DNA from: Streptococcus mitis
GTDB lineage: Bacteria > Bacillota > Bacilli > Lactobacillales > Streptococcaceae
Assembly (NCBI RefSeq): GCF_946190275.1
Contig: NZ_CAMHZQ010000002.1
Span: 1 to 64,000 of the forward strand
Length of the DNA: 64,000 nt
Direction of reading: 5' to 3'
The notes beneath the pieces are model-generated. The model saw only the letters and a list, made by a program, of their open reading frames with translations, was not told the DNA's origin and did no database searches. Shown in pieces: positions 57,263-64,000 of the stretch; positions within the stretch are counted from its first letter, which is position 1; each line of letters starts with the position of its first letter. The position numbers and the translations under genes are program-made.

Positions 57263-57911
57263 CAGCCAATTCTCCTTTTAAAATGGCTACCCCAGCTGAT
57301 GTTCCAATACGGGTCGCCCCTGCTTCCACAAATGCAAGAGCATCTGCATAAGAACGAGCTCCACCAGCAGCCTTGACACCCATTTCTGGTCCAACCGTTT
57401 CACGCATTAATCTAACATCTGCTACCGTAGCGCCACCAGTTGAAAAACCAGTAGATGTTTTAACAAAATCAGCTCCAGCTTTTTGAGCTAATTGGCAAGC
57501 CACAACTTTTTCTTGGTCTGTCAGAAGGCAAGCTTCAATAATGACTTTCACTAACTTGTCACCACTTGCTTCTACTACTGCGCGAATATCTGACTCAACC
57601 AAATCAAGATTACCTGTTTTGAGAGCTCCAACATTGATCACCATATCAATCTCGTCTGCACCATTTTGAATAGCTTCTTTGGTTTCAAAAGTTTTCACAG
57701 CTGAAGTTGTTGCTCCCAAGGGGAAACCTACTACTGTGCAGACCTTGACATCTGTACCTTCAAGCCCTTTTTTAGCATGTTCAACCCAGGTCGGATTAAC
57801 GCAAACACTGGCAAAATCATACTCCTTAGCCTCAGACAACAAACAATCGATTTGATTTTCTGTTGCATCTTGTTTTAAAAGCGTATGATCGATATATTTA
57901 TTTAATTTCAT
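57249..57911 (-). CDS. deoC: Deoxyribose-phosphate aldolase
   Basis: DeoC (220 residues) splits deoxyribose-5-phosphate into acetaldehyde and glyceraldehyde-3-phosphate. The Schiff-base lysine is in [14 protein letters not shown], and a second lysine in [22 protein letters not shown]-type motif is [19 protein letters not shown] precedes the start. It lies in the salvage operon between pdp and cdd. Confidence 0.97.
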   Translation of the reverse strand: MKLNKYIDHTLLKQDATENQIDCLLSEAKEYDFASVCVNPTWVEHAKKGLEGTDVKVCTVVGFPLGATTSAVKTFETKEAIQNGADEIDMVINVGALKTGNLDLVESDIRAVVEASGDKLVKVIIEACLLTDQEKVVACQLAQKAGADFVKTSTGFSTGGATVADVRLMRETVGPEMGVKAAGGARSYADALAFVEAGATRIGTSAGVAILKGELADGDY

Positions 57912-57930
57912 ATTCGGATTCTCCTGCAGT

Positions 57931-59208
57931 TTATGAGATAATTTCTATAATTTCTCGTAAACTTTGCACCCTATCATTTATTTTAACATATTTTTGAAAA
58001 TCTGTAACTAGCTGAGGAGAAATTTTTCCATTTGTGTATACTTTTGCAACAATTTCTCCCTTTTGAACGGAATCTCCAACTTTCTTTTCAAAAACAATTC
58101 CTGTTTCATAGTCCAAGGCATCAGACTTGACTGCACGGCCTGCCCCCAGTCTCATAGCATAAAGCCCAAATTCCATAGCTGGAAGAGCTGAAATGACACC
58201 CGTTTCCTGAGCAGGGATTTCCACCACATGGGTAACATTTACAGGACGATAGAGGTCTTCCAAGTCTCCACCTTGGGCTTGGACCATCTCCTCAAACTTA
58301 GCCAGTGCTTGACCATTTTCAAGATGTTGGCGAACTTCTTCAACTGTTTTATTTACATTTGCCAAACCAAGCATAATTTGAGCCAGTTCACAGATGAAGT
58401 GGGTAATATCCTGACGTCCTTGACCTTGTAAAATCTCCAATGCTTCAAGGATTTCTAGACGATTTCCAATCGCTCGTCCCAAGGGCTGACTCATATCCGT
58501 AATGACTGCTACCGTTTTTCTACCAACTGCCTTACCAAGTTCCACCATGGTTTGAGCCAATTCACGCGCCTCATCAACCGTCTTCATGAAGGCACCTTCA
58601 CCGACAGTCACGTCTAGCAAAATAGCATCCGCCCCTGCCGCAATTTTCTTGCTCATCACCGAACTCGCAATCAAAGGAATCGTGTCGACGGTTGCGGTCA
58701 CATCACGAAGGGCATAGAGAAGCTTATCCGCTTTGACCAGCTGGTCTGATTGCCCAATGACAGATACACCAATATCCTGAACCTGACGAATAAAATCTTC
58801 TTGACTACGTTCTACTTGATAGCCCTTAACGGACTCCAACTTATCAATTGTTCCGCCTGTATGGCCGAGACCACGACCACTCATTTTTGCCACAGGTACA
58901 CCGAAGCTAGCAACAAGAGGAGCTAAAATCAAGGTTACCTTATCACCAACACCCCCAGTAGAATGCTTGTCAACCTTAACCCCTTCAATAGCTGATAAAT
59001 CAAACTCTTGGCCTGTCTGAACCATTTTCATAGTTAGGTCAGAGATTTCTCGTGTCGTCATTCCTTTAAAATAAACAGCCATAGCAAAAGCAGACATCTG
59101 ATAATCAGGAACAGTTCCTGACACATAGCCTTCAACTAGCCATTCAATTTCACTCGAAGTCAGCTCTTGACCATCTCGTTTCTTTTGGATTAAATCAACT
59201 GCTCTCAT
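57931..59208 (-). CDS. pdp: Pyrimidine-nucleoside phosphorylase
   Basis: The 425-residue enzyme phosphorylates uridine or thymidine to base plus sugar phosphate. Segments [39 protein letters not shown] and the C-terminal PYNP domain identify the family. The start overlaps the upstream methyltransferase gene by 4 bases (ATGA), so it is coupled. It provides sugar phosphate for DeoC after mutase action. Confidence 0.95.
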   Translation of the reverse strand: MRAVDLIQKKRDGQELTSSEIEWLVEGYVSGTVPDYQMSAFAMAVYFKGMTTREISDLTMKMVQTGQEFDLSAIEGVKVDKHSTGGVGDKVTLILAPLVASFGVPVAKMSGRGLGHTGGTIDKLESVKGYQVERSQEDFIRQVQDIGVSVIGQSDQLVKADKLLYALRDVTATVDTIPLIASSVMSKKIAAGADAILLDVTVGEGAFMKTVDEARELAQTMVELGKAVGRKTVAVITDMSQPLGRAIGNRLEILEALEILQGQGRQDITHFICELAQIMLGLANVNKTVEEVRQHLENGQALAKFEEMVQAQGGDLEDLYRPVNVTHVVEIPAQETGVISALPAMEFGLYAMRLGAGRAVKSDALDYETGIVFEKKVGDSVQKGEIVAKVYTNGKISPQLVTDFQKYVKINDRVQSLREIIEIIS

Positions 59209-59795
59209 TCTTTCACACTTCTAAGGATATAATATCCCTTATCTTTTTTGACAATCTCACAATTACCAAACACATCTTCCATCTTGGACTTGGCACTTGG
59301 GGCCCCTTGTTTTTTCTGGATAACGATTGTTAAATCTCCACCAGTTTCCAAGAAATCTTTACTTTTCTCAATGATTTCATGAACCACTTGCTTGCCCGCA
59401 CGGATAGGAGGATTGGAAATGACATGGTCAAATGTGCCTTCAACTTGTTCATAGATGTTGGACTGGAAAATCGTCGCTTCTACTTTATTTCGTTCAGCAT
59501 TTTGTCGCGCCAAATCCAAGGCACGATTATTGATATCGACCATGGTAACCTGAACGCCATAAGCCTTAGCTAAAGACAAGCCCAAAGGTCCGTAACCACA
59601 GCCTACATCAAGGACAGTTTCTCCTTGGTTGACCTCAAGACACTTGAGCAAGAGTTGACTTCCAAAGTCAATCATTTTCTTGCTAAAAACACCCGCATCT
59701 GTCAAAAAGGTCATTTTTTCTCCCAATAAGTCCACTCTTAACTCATGAATGTCGTGAGCAGCGTCAGGATTTTCTGCATAATACATTTTACTCAT
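59205..59795 (-). CDS. RsmC-like class I methyltransferase (MTS domain)
   Basis: The 196-residue methyltransferase has the SAM motif VLDVGCGYGPLGLSLA and NPPIRAG, the catalytic NPPY-type motif of small-domain (MTS) N-methyltransferases such as RsmC. It is shorter than E. coli RsmC and lacks its N-terminal domain. It heads the nucleoside operon and overlaps pdp by 4 bases. There is no ribosome-binding site; the extended -10 ends six bases before the ATG, so the operon mRNA is predicted to be leaderless. Confidence 0.88.
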   Translation of the reverse strand: MSKMYYAENPDAAHDIHELRVDLLGEKMTFLTDAGVFSKKMIDFGSQLLLKCLEVNQGETVLDVGCGYGPLGLSLAKAYGVQVTMVDINNRALDLARQNAERNKVEATIFQSNIYEQVEGTFDHVISNPPIRAGKQVVHEIIEKSKDFLETGGDLTIVIQKKQGAPSAKSKMEDVFGNCEIVKKDKGYYILRSVKE

Positions 59796-59801
59796 GAAAC
59801 T

Positions 59802-59810
59802 ATTTTACCA
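59802..59810 (-). promoter_or_regulatory. Extended -10 of the nucleoside operon
   Basis: TGGTAAAAT on the minus strand is followed by AGTTTC and the ATG. A weak -35 (TTACAA, 59825-59830) lies 17 bases upstream. Confidence 0.55.
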
Positions 59811-59824
59811 TAATTTGACTTAAA

Positions 59825-59841
59825 TTGTAAATCGTTTACAA
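59825..59841. promoter_or_regulatory. Palindromic operator-like site at the nucleoside operon promoter
   Basis: TTGTAAATCGTTTACAA is a 7+3+7 perfect inverted repeat that covers the -35 region. On the coding strand it reads TTGTAAACGATTTACAA, close to a CcpA cre site but one base longer in its right half. Confidence 0.5.
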
Positions 59842-59849
59842 ATTGATAA

Positions 59850-59906
59850 TAAAACGAAAAAGACTGAAGAAAGTTAGTAAGTAAAACATTTTCTTCAATC
59901 TCTTTC
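59850..59906 (-). terminator. Terminator after the small membrane-protein gene
   Basis: A 17-base stem with two mismatches (59856-59872 with 59890-59906) is followed on the minus strand by GTTTTATT. It lies about 100 bases past the stop codon of the upstream gene. Confidence 0.6.
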
Positions 59907-60008
59907 AATTATTGGAAACGAATGACAAGTCATTGGGAGCTATAAGGTATCACAGTCAGGATAAAACAACAAATTTATTGTCTATCATCAGAAGAATTTT
60001 GATTACTA

Positions 60009-60410
60009 TTACTTAACCTTCAAATGCTTAATCATCAACAAAATTCCCAACAGGATGTTTAGATAAAAGCCCAACTGATACGTTTTTGTCAGGAATTCCA
60101 AACTTGTCCAAAGTCGTATCAAATCTTCTAGCGACATGCGGAAGAAATAACCCTCTGTAGCAATCCATAGAACTAAAAAGACATAACTACCAGCAGCAAG
60201 CCATTTCGCCCACCGCTTTTTTAGTAAGAAAGCAATCAAGAGCGAACAAAGAAAGACAACTGTTACAATGGCATGTTCCATCAAAAAAGTAAAACCGTAA
60301 TAGATTTCCACAAAGCGTCTACCATTATCTGCATTGGCTCCTTTTATAAAAGGTAGTGCAAAACTTAAAATAAAACAAAGTTCCAATGTGTAACGTTTTA
60401 AGATTTTCAT
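60009..60410 (-). CDS. Hypothetical small membrane protein with about four membrane segments
   Basis: I do not recognise this 133-residue protein. It is hydrophobic with likely membrane helices near residues 8-24, 42-64, 68-88 and 112-128, separated by short charged loops (KKRWAKW). AGGAGGTG supports the start. It stands between the nucleoside operon and coaA, divergent from coaA, and ends at a hairpin terminator. Confidence 0.75.
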   Translation of the reverse strand: MKILKRYTLELCFILSFALPFIKGANADNGRRFVEIYYGFTFLMEHAIVTVVFLCSLLIAFLLKKRWAKWLAAGSYVFLVLWIATEGYFFRMSLEDLIRLWTSLEFLTKTYQLGFYLNILLGILLMIKHLKVK

Positions 60411-60576
60411 AGTACACCTCCTATAAGTTGTGAACTAAAAATTCCCCTTTATTAGCTTATAAATCAGAAGAAACTATCTCCTACTTCATCTATAAATTGG
60501 TCAACCTCTATCTACCTCTATTATATAATATTGACTTACCACATTCAAGAAACCGCTTTATTTTTTTAGCTTTTTA

Positions 60577-60585
60577 TGGTATGAT
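60577..60585 (+). promoter_or_regulatory. Extended -10 promoter of coaA
   Basis: TGGTATGAT lies 25 bases before the ATG; the -35 is weak. Confidence 0.5.
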
Positions 60586-60610
60586 AGACAAAATATCTAG
60601 GGGAAAACAA

Positions 60611-61531
60611 ATGACCAACGAATTTTTACATTTTGAAAAAATCAGTCGCCAGACTTGGCAATCGTTACATCGAAAGACAACACCTCCTTTGACAGAAGAG
60701 GAATTAGAATCCATCAAGAGTTTTAATGACCAGATTAGCTTGCAGGATGTTACCGATGTCTATCTTCCCCTAGCCCATCTCATCCAGATTTACAAACGTA
60801 CCAAGGATGATTTGGCCTTTTCAAAAGGAATTTTCCTTCAACGTGAAAGCAAAGCTCAGCCTTTTATCATTGGGGTTTCTGGGAGTGTTGCCGTTGGAAA
60901 ATCTACAACTAGTCGACTACTGCAAATCTTACTATCCCGTACACTTACAGATGCTACGGTTGAGTTAGTAACAACTGATGGCTTTCTCTATCCCAACCAG
61001 ACCTTGATTGAACAAGGGATTTTAAATCGCAAGGGATTTCCTGAAAGCTATGATATGGAAGCTCTTCTCAACTTCCTGGATCACATCAAAAATGGACAAG
61101 ATGTGGATATTCCTGTCTATTCTCATGAAGTCTACGACATCGTACCCGAGGAAAAGCAAAGCGTCAAAGCTGCTGATTTTGTCATTGTTGAGGGAATCAA
61201 TGTCTTTCAAAATCCACAAAACGAGCGTCTCTACATTACTGACTTCTTTGACTTTTCCATCTATGTTGATGCTGCAGTCAATGACATCGAGAGTTGGTAT
61301 CTAGACCGTTTCTTGAAAATGCTGAGCCTAGCCCAAAACGACCCTGATAGCTACTATTATCGTTTTACACAAATGCCGATTGGGGAAGTGGAATCCTTTG
61401 CCCATCAGGTCTGGACCAGTATCAATCTCACAAATCTACAAAATTATATTGAACCAACTAGAAATCGTGCAGAAGTGATTCTTCATAAAACAAAGAACCA
61501 TGAAATCGATGAAATTTACTTAAAAAAATAA
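60611..61531 (+). CDS. coaA: Pantothenate kinase, type I
   Basis: CoaA (306 residues) phosphorylates pantothenate, the first step of coenzyme A synthesis. The P-loop [24 protein letters not shown] and the [15 protein letters not shown] segment are typical. I use the ATG at 60611 ([11 protein letters not shown]) with AGGGGAA upstream; 38 codons upstream are open, with an ATG but no ribosome-binding site. Confidence 0.96.
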   Translation: MTNEFLHFEKISRQTWQSLHRKTTPPLTEEELESIKSFNDQISLQDVTDVYLPLAHLIQIYKRTKDDLAFSKGIFLQRESKAQPFIIGVSGSVAVGKSTTSRLLQILLSRTLTDATVELVTTDGFLYPNQTLIEQGILNRKGFPESYDMEALLNFLDHIKNGQDVDIPVYSHEVYDIVPEEKQSVKAADFVIVEGINVFQNPQNERLYITDFFDFSIYVDAAVNDIESWYLDRFLKMLSLAQNDPDSYYYRFTQMPIGEVESFAHQVWTSINLTNLQNYIEPTRNRAEVILHKTKNHEIDEIYLKK

Positions 61532-61538
61532 TTTTCCC

Positions 61539-61567
61539 TTGTCAAAACGTAAGTTTTCAGATATAAT
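61539..61567 (+). promoter_or_regulatory. Promoter of rpsT
   Basis: TTGTCA (61539-61544) and TATAAT (61562-61567) are spaced 17 bases apart, which is near-consensus. It starts right after coaA. Confidence 0.8.
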
Positions 61568-61598
61568 GGTATAGTTAGTAAATATGGAGGTAAGAACA

Positions 61599-61835
61599 TT
61601 GGCAAACATTAAATCAGCTATCAAACGCGCTGAATTGAACGTTAAACAAAACGAAAAGAACTCAGCTCAAAAATCAGCTATGCGTACTGCTATCAAAGCT
61701 TTCGAAGCAAACCCATCTGAAGAACTTTTCCGTGCTGCTAGCTCAGCTATCGATAAAGCAGAAACTAAAGGTTTGATTCACAAAAACAAAGCAAGCCGCG
61801 ACAAAGCTCGTCTTTCAGCTAAACTTGCTAAATAA
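61599..61835 (+). CDS. rpsT: 30S ribosomal protein S20 (TTG start)
   Basis: S20 (78 residues) binds 16S rRNA. The protein begins [20 protein letters not shown] and is lysine- and alanine-rich. The start is a TTG at 61599: GGAGG lies 8 bases upstream, and the upstream in-frame ATG overlaps that GGAGG. A non-ATG start on a ribosomal gene fits the known autoregulation of S20 translation, though that is inference here. Confidence 0.93.
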
Positions 61836-61836
61836 G

Positions 61837-61863
61837 AAACAGTCCATAGAGGCTGTTTTTTTG
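61837..61863 (+). terminator. Terminator after rpsT
   Basis: AAACAGTC/GGCTGTTT with loop CATAGA is followed by TTTTT. Confidence 0.8.
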
Positions 61864-61887
61864 TCTCCAAATAGGAAAAGGTAGAAA

Positions 61888-62412
61888 ATGAAAATCGCAA
61901 TTATCGGATATTCTGGTGCTGGTAAGTCAACTCTAGCTGAAAAGTTGTCTCACTACTACTCCATCTCAAAACTTCACATGGACACACTCCAATTTCAACC
62001 CGGTTGGCAAGACAGTGACCGTGATTGGATGTTAGCCGAGATGAATAACTTTCTCACCAAGCATGAAGCCTGGGTTATTGATGGAAATTATTCTTGGTGC
62101 TATTACCAAGAAAGAATGCAGGAAGCTGACCAAATCATCTTTCTCAACTTTTCCCCATGGACTTGTCTATTTCGGGCTTTTAAACGTTATCTCACATACC
62201 GAGGCAAGGTCAGAGAAAGTATGGCAGCTGGTTGTCAAGAACAATTTAATTGGGAGTTTATCAGATGGATTCTTTGGGACGGACGGAGCAAATCCGCTAA
62301 GGAACGCTACAAGTGGATTCAAAAAAACTATCCATATAAAGTGGTCATCCTCAGATCACAAAAAGAGATAGACCAATTTCTAGATAAGAAAAGGAAGTCC
62401 TCCAATTCATAA
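61888..62412 (+). CDS. Small P-loop kinase, FlaR/topology-modulation type
   Basis: The 174-residue protein has the P-loop GYSGAGKST (residues 7-15), then DTLQFQPGWQ, and WVIDGNYSW, similar to the adenylate-kinase-like proteins annotated as DNA topology modulation protein FlaR. The real substrate is unknown. AAAAGG precedes the ATG. The terminator hairpin spans the stop codon. Confidence 0.75.
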   Translation: MKIAIIGYSGAGKSTLAEKLSHYYSISKLHMDTLQFQPGWQDSDRDWMLAEMNNFLTKHEAWVIDGNYSWCYYQERMQEADQIIFLNFSPWTCLFRAFKRYLTYRGKVRESMAAGCQEQFNWEFIRWILWDGRSKSAKERYKWIQKNYPYKVVILRSQKEIDQFLDKKRKSSNS

Positions 62413-62430
62413 AGAAGGGCTTCCTTTTTG
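62391..62430. terminator. Bidirectional terminator between the kinase gene and deoD
   Basis: AAGGAAGTCC/GGGCTTCCTT (one mismatch-type G-T) with T-runs on both flanks. The loop contains the stop codon of the kinase gene. Confidence 0.75.
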
Positions 62431-62437
62431 GCTATAA

Positions 62438-63148
62438 TTAGTCTGCAATCAAGGTTTCCAAACCAACCTTCATCATATCAGTGAAGGTATTTTGACGTTC
62501 TTCTGCAGTTGTGTCTTCGTCTGGATTGACCAAGCTATCAGAGATAGTCATGATAGCTAGCGCGTCAACATGGTGTTGGGCTGCCAGATAGTAGAGTGCT
62601 GCTGCTTCCATTTCCACAGCCTTGACTCCCCATTTACCAAGCTCGATGTTCTTTTCAAAGTAGTTTGAATAAAAGACATCAGATGATAAAACGTTCCCAA
62701 CGTGGGTTGTCATACCAAGTTTTTTGGCGATATGGTAGGCCTTGTCCAGCAAATCAAAGCTAGCGATTTGTGGGAAATCGTACTGTGGCCAGTCATTGCG
62801 GATGATGTTAGAGTTGGTTGCAGCTGCCTGCGCCAAAACCAATTCACGGACGTGAACGTCTTCATTCAAAGAACCGGCAGTTCCCACACGGATCAATTTT
62901 TTCACACCGTAGTCAACAATCAACTCACGCGCATAAATCGAAATAGATGGCATTCCCATCCCAGTTCCCATGACAGATACACGATGGCCCTTGTAAGTAC
63001 CAGTGTAACCAAACATGTTACGCACTTCGTTAAAACAAACAGCATCTTCAAGGAAATTCTCCGCAATAAACTTAGCACGAAGAGGATCCCCAGGAAGAAG
63101 AATTTTATCAGCAATTTCACCTTGCTGAGCAGCAATATGGATAGACAT
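62438..63148 (-). CDS. deoD: Purine nucleoside phosphorylase, DeoD type
   Basis: DeoD (236 residues) splits purine nucleosides to base and ribose-1-phosphate. [40 protein letters not shown] and [12 protein letters not shown] are characteristic. I use the ATG at 63148 ([15 protein letters not shown]); 10 codons upstream are open. The ribosome-binding site is weak. A large hairpin lies about 30 bases upstream. Confidence 0.96.
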   Translation of the reverse strand: MSIHIAAQQGEIADKILLPGDPLRAKFIAENFLEDAVCFNEVRNMFGYTGTYKGHRVSVMGTGMGMPSISIYARELIVDYGVKKLIRVGTAGSLNEDVHVRELVLAQAAATNSNIIRNDWPQYDFPQIASFDLLDKAYHIAKKLGMTTHVGNVLSSDVFYSNYFEKNIELGKWGVKAVEMEAAALYYLAAQHHVDALAIMTISDSLVNPDEDTTAEERQNTFTDMMKVGLETLIAD

Positions 63149-63548
63149 AGTTAAGATACCAAACCCGTCAAAAAGCAAAGGGAAAATAGGAGTTGGGTGC
63201 AGTGAGCGATGCTCGCTAGACCAACTATCTTTTTCCCACTGCTTTTAGGGTGGGTTCAATTCCTTTCTTTCTTAATTTTGATGATATTGAGAAGATTAGA
63301 CCGGCTTCAATTCAAACCCGAATTCCCCTTCTCTTCTGAGTTTTTAGAAAAGTTTTCCGCTCGTGTTCAAATCAAAACACACGCTCTACCTTTCTTTTTT
63401 TATTTTTATATTTCATAGCTAGGAAAAATCGGATTCAATCATGACTCCGATAAGCCTAATTCTTTTTTATTTCAAACAGTTATTGATAAATTGACAATAG
63501 TTTTTAATCTTTTAAGATAAATCTTTGATTAGAAGAAACGGTTGTTCT
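63149..63548. other. Intergenic region upstream of deoD
   Basis: This 400-base gap contains a large imperfect hairpin (63180-63237). The rest (63240-63548) is AT-rich, with no coding potential I trust on either strand. Confidence 0.6.
63180..63237. repeat. Large imperfect hairpin upstream of deoD
   Basis: Nested arms GGGAAAA/TTTTCCC, AGTTGG/CCAACT and GAGC/GCTC form a 58-base inverted-repeat structure. On the coding strand of deoD it lies in the expected leader. It may be a regulatory leader or a small mobile element. Confidence 0.6.
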
Positions 63549-64000
63549 CTATCTTATTACTCTATTCTTTGACTTCTGACACAGTATGTTAGCCCAAGAA
63601 AAACGGTCTAATATTTTTGCAAATTCATAGGCTAAAACAGCTGTTACTAAGAGATACGGAAGAGAATCTATACCTAGCCCAGTGAAACCTATTACTAATC
63701 CAGTTGCAGACCAGGGAGCCCTCAAGGTCACAGACAAAAAGCAAACAGATCCCAAAAGCAAAATGCTTGGCTGGCTATCCCCACCTAGAATCATTCCAAA
63801 GAGAGCAGATCCAGCCATCCCCAAGGCAAAAGATGGCGTAAGGGTACCACCATAGGCCCCTGCCCACAGAGTAATAAGAACGGCCAGCGTTTTTAGGATA
63901 AACAAGAGGAATACTGTTTTGCCATTGCTACCATTCAATACTTCCTGAGCCATCATACGTCCATTTCCAAGTAGATGTGGAAAATAACTTGCCAACCCAG
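63549..64000 (-). CDS. ClC family chloride channel or antiporter (partial)
   Basis: The visible C-terminal part (about 150 residues) belongs to the ClC family: AGAYGGTLTPSFALGMAGSALFG, with GGxxxPS of the ion-pathway filter, then LRAPWSATGLVIGFTG and a C-terminal YEFAKI. The N-terminal part lies beyond 64000. No CBS domains follow, so it is a short bacterial type. The frame is open through the edge. Confidence 0.85.
   Translation of the reverse strand, partial: GLASYFPHLLGNGRMMAQEVLNGSNGKTVFLLFILKTLAVLITLWAGAYGGTLTPSFALGMAGSALFGMILGGDSQPSILLLGSVCFLSVTLRAPWSATGLVIGFTGLGIDSLPYLLVTAVLAYEFAKILDRFSWANILCQKSKNRVIR

Noticed and set aside
63209..63418. Plus-strand open frame in the deoD upstream region
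   Set aside because: Hydrophobic Phe-rich frame in AT-rich DNA without a ribosome-binding site; likely chance.

Overview
The window looks like a chromosomal segment of a mitis-group Streptococcus, close to S. mitis, S. oralis or S. pseudopneumoniae. The evidence is low-GC Firmicute gene content with near-pneumococcal protein sequences, a choline-binding phosphorylcholine esterase (Pce/CbpE), comEA-comEC behind a SigX cin-box, and YSIRK-type surface proteins. Two features argue against a typical pneumococcus: a lectinolysin-type cytolysin between parC and ilvE, and an aminoglycoside-nucleotidyltransferase-like gene between parE and parC. No insertion sequence, prophage, CRISPR array or rRNA operon was recognised. 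Coordinates and motifs were read by eye; no database search was run.

Layout. 1-1856 (-): 5' part of a large YSIRK surface protein, cut by the window edge. 2376-5247 (-): DNA-uptake genes comEA-comEC. 5314-13870 (-): housekeeping block (GNAT, phoH, yozE, cvfB, pyrH-frr, trmFO, rsmI, yabA, holB, tmk). 13984-17166 (-): proline operon proBAC. 17267-21396 (-): cpsY-type LysR regulator, lspA, rluD, pce. 21627-22611 (-): rplU-prp-rpmA, where the L27 precursor lies next to its processing protease. 22794-28361: DUF1275 membrane protein, an oxidoreductase-helicase pair (+), tuf, and an AI-2E family permease. 28464-29705 (+): PBP3. 29791-34985 (-): sufCDSUB iron-sulfur operon. 35136-39401 (-): DUF3272 protein, fRMsr-dnaX, rpsA, two tRNAs, DUF2969 protein. 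39500-42512 (-): ilvE plus an Ali/Ami peptide-binding lipoprotein behind a perfect CodY box. 42654-44687 (-): the cytolysin. 45018-51229 (-): parE, an AadK-like protein, a RelA/SpoT-like protein, parC. 51365-52006 (+): plsY. 52044-59795 (-): nucleoside salvage and uptake operon (methyltransferase, pdp, deoC, cdd, binding lipoprotein, ABC transporter). 60009-64000: small membrane protein, coaA, rpsT, a small P-loop kinase, deoD and a partial ClC channel.

How the parts connect. Uptake proteins 1-3 (BmpA-like lipoprotein and NupABC) feed Pdp, DeoD, DeoC and Cdd, which split nucleosides into bases and sugar phosphates. ilvE and the peptide-binding lipoprotein form a CodY-type nitrogen unit. Pce, PBP3, the surface protein and the cytolysin act at the cell surface.

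Most interesting points: a predicted fucose-binding, CD59-recognising cytolysin with a YSIRK signal; a RelA/SpoT-fold protein with its synthetase residues kept, next to an AadK-like protein and inside the topoisomerase IV locus; a recurrent extended -10 element followed by six bases and the ATG, predicting leaderless mRNAs for four genes; and a multi-hairpin leader closed against the trmFO ribosome-binding site.
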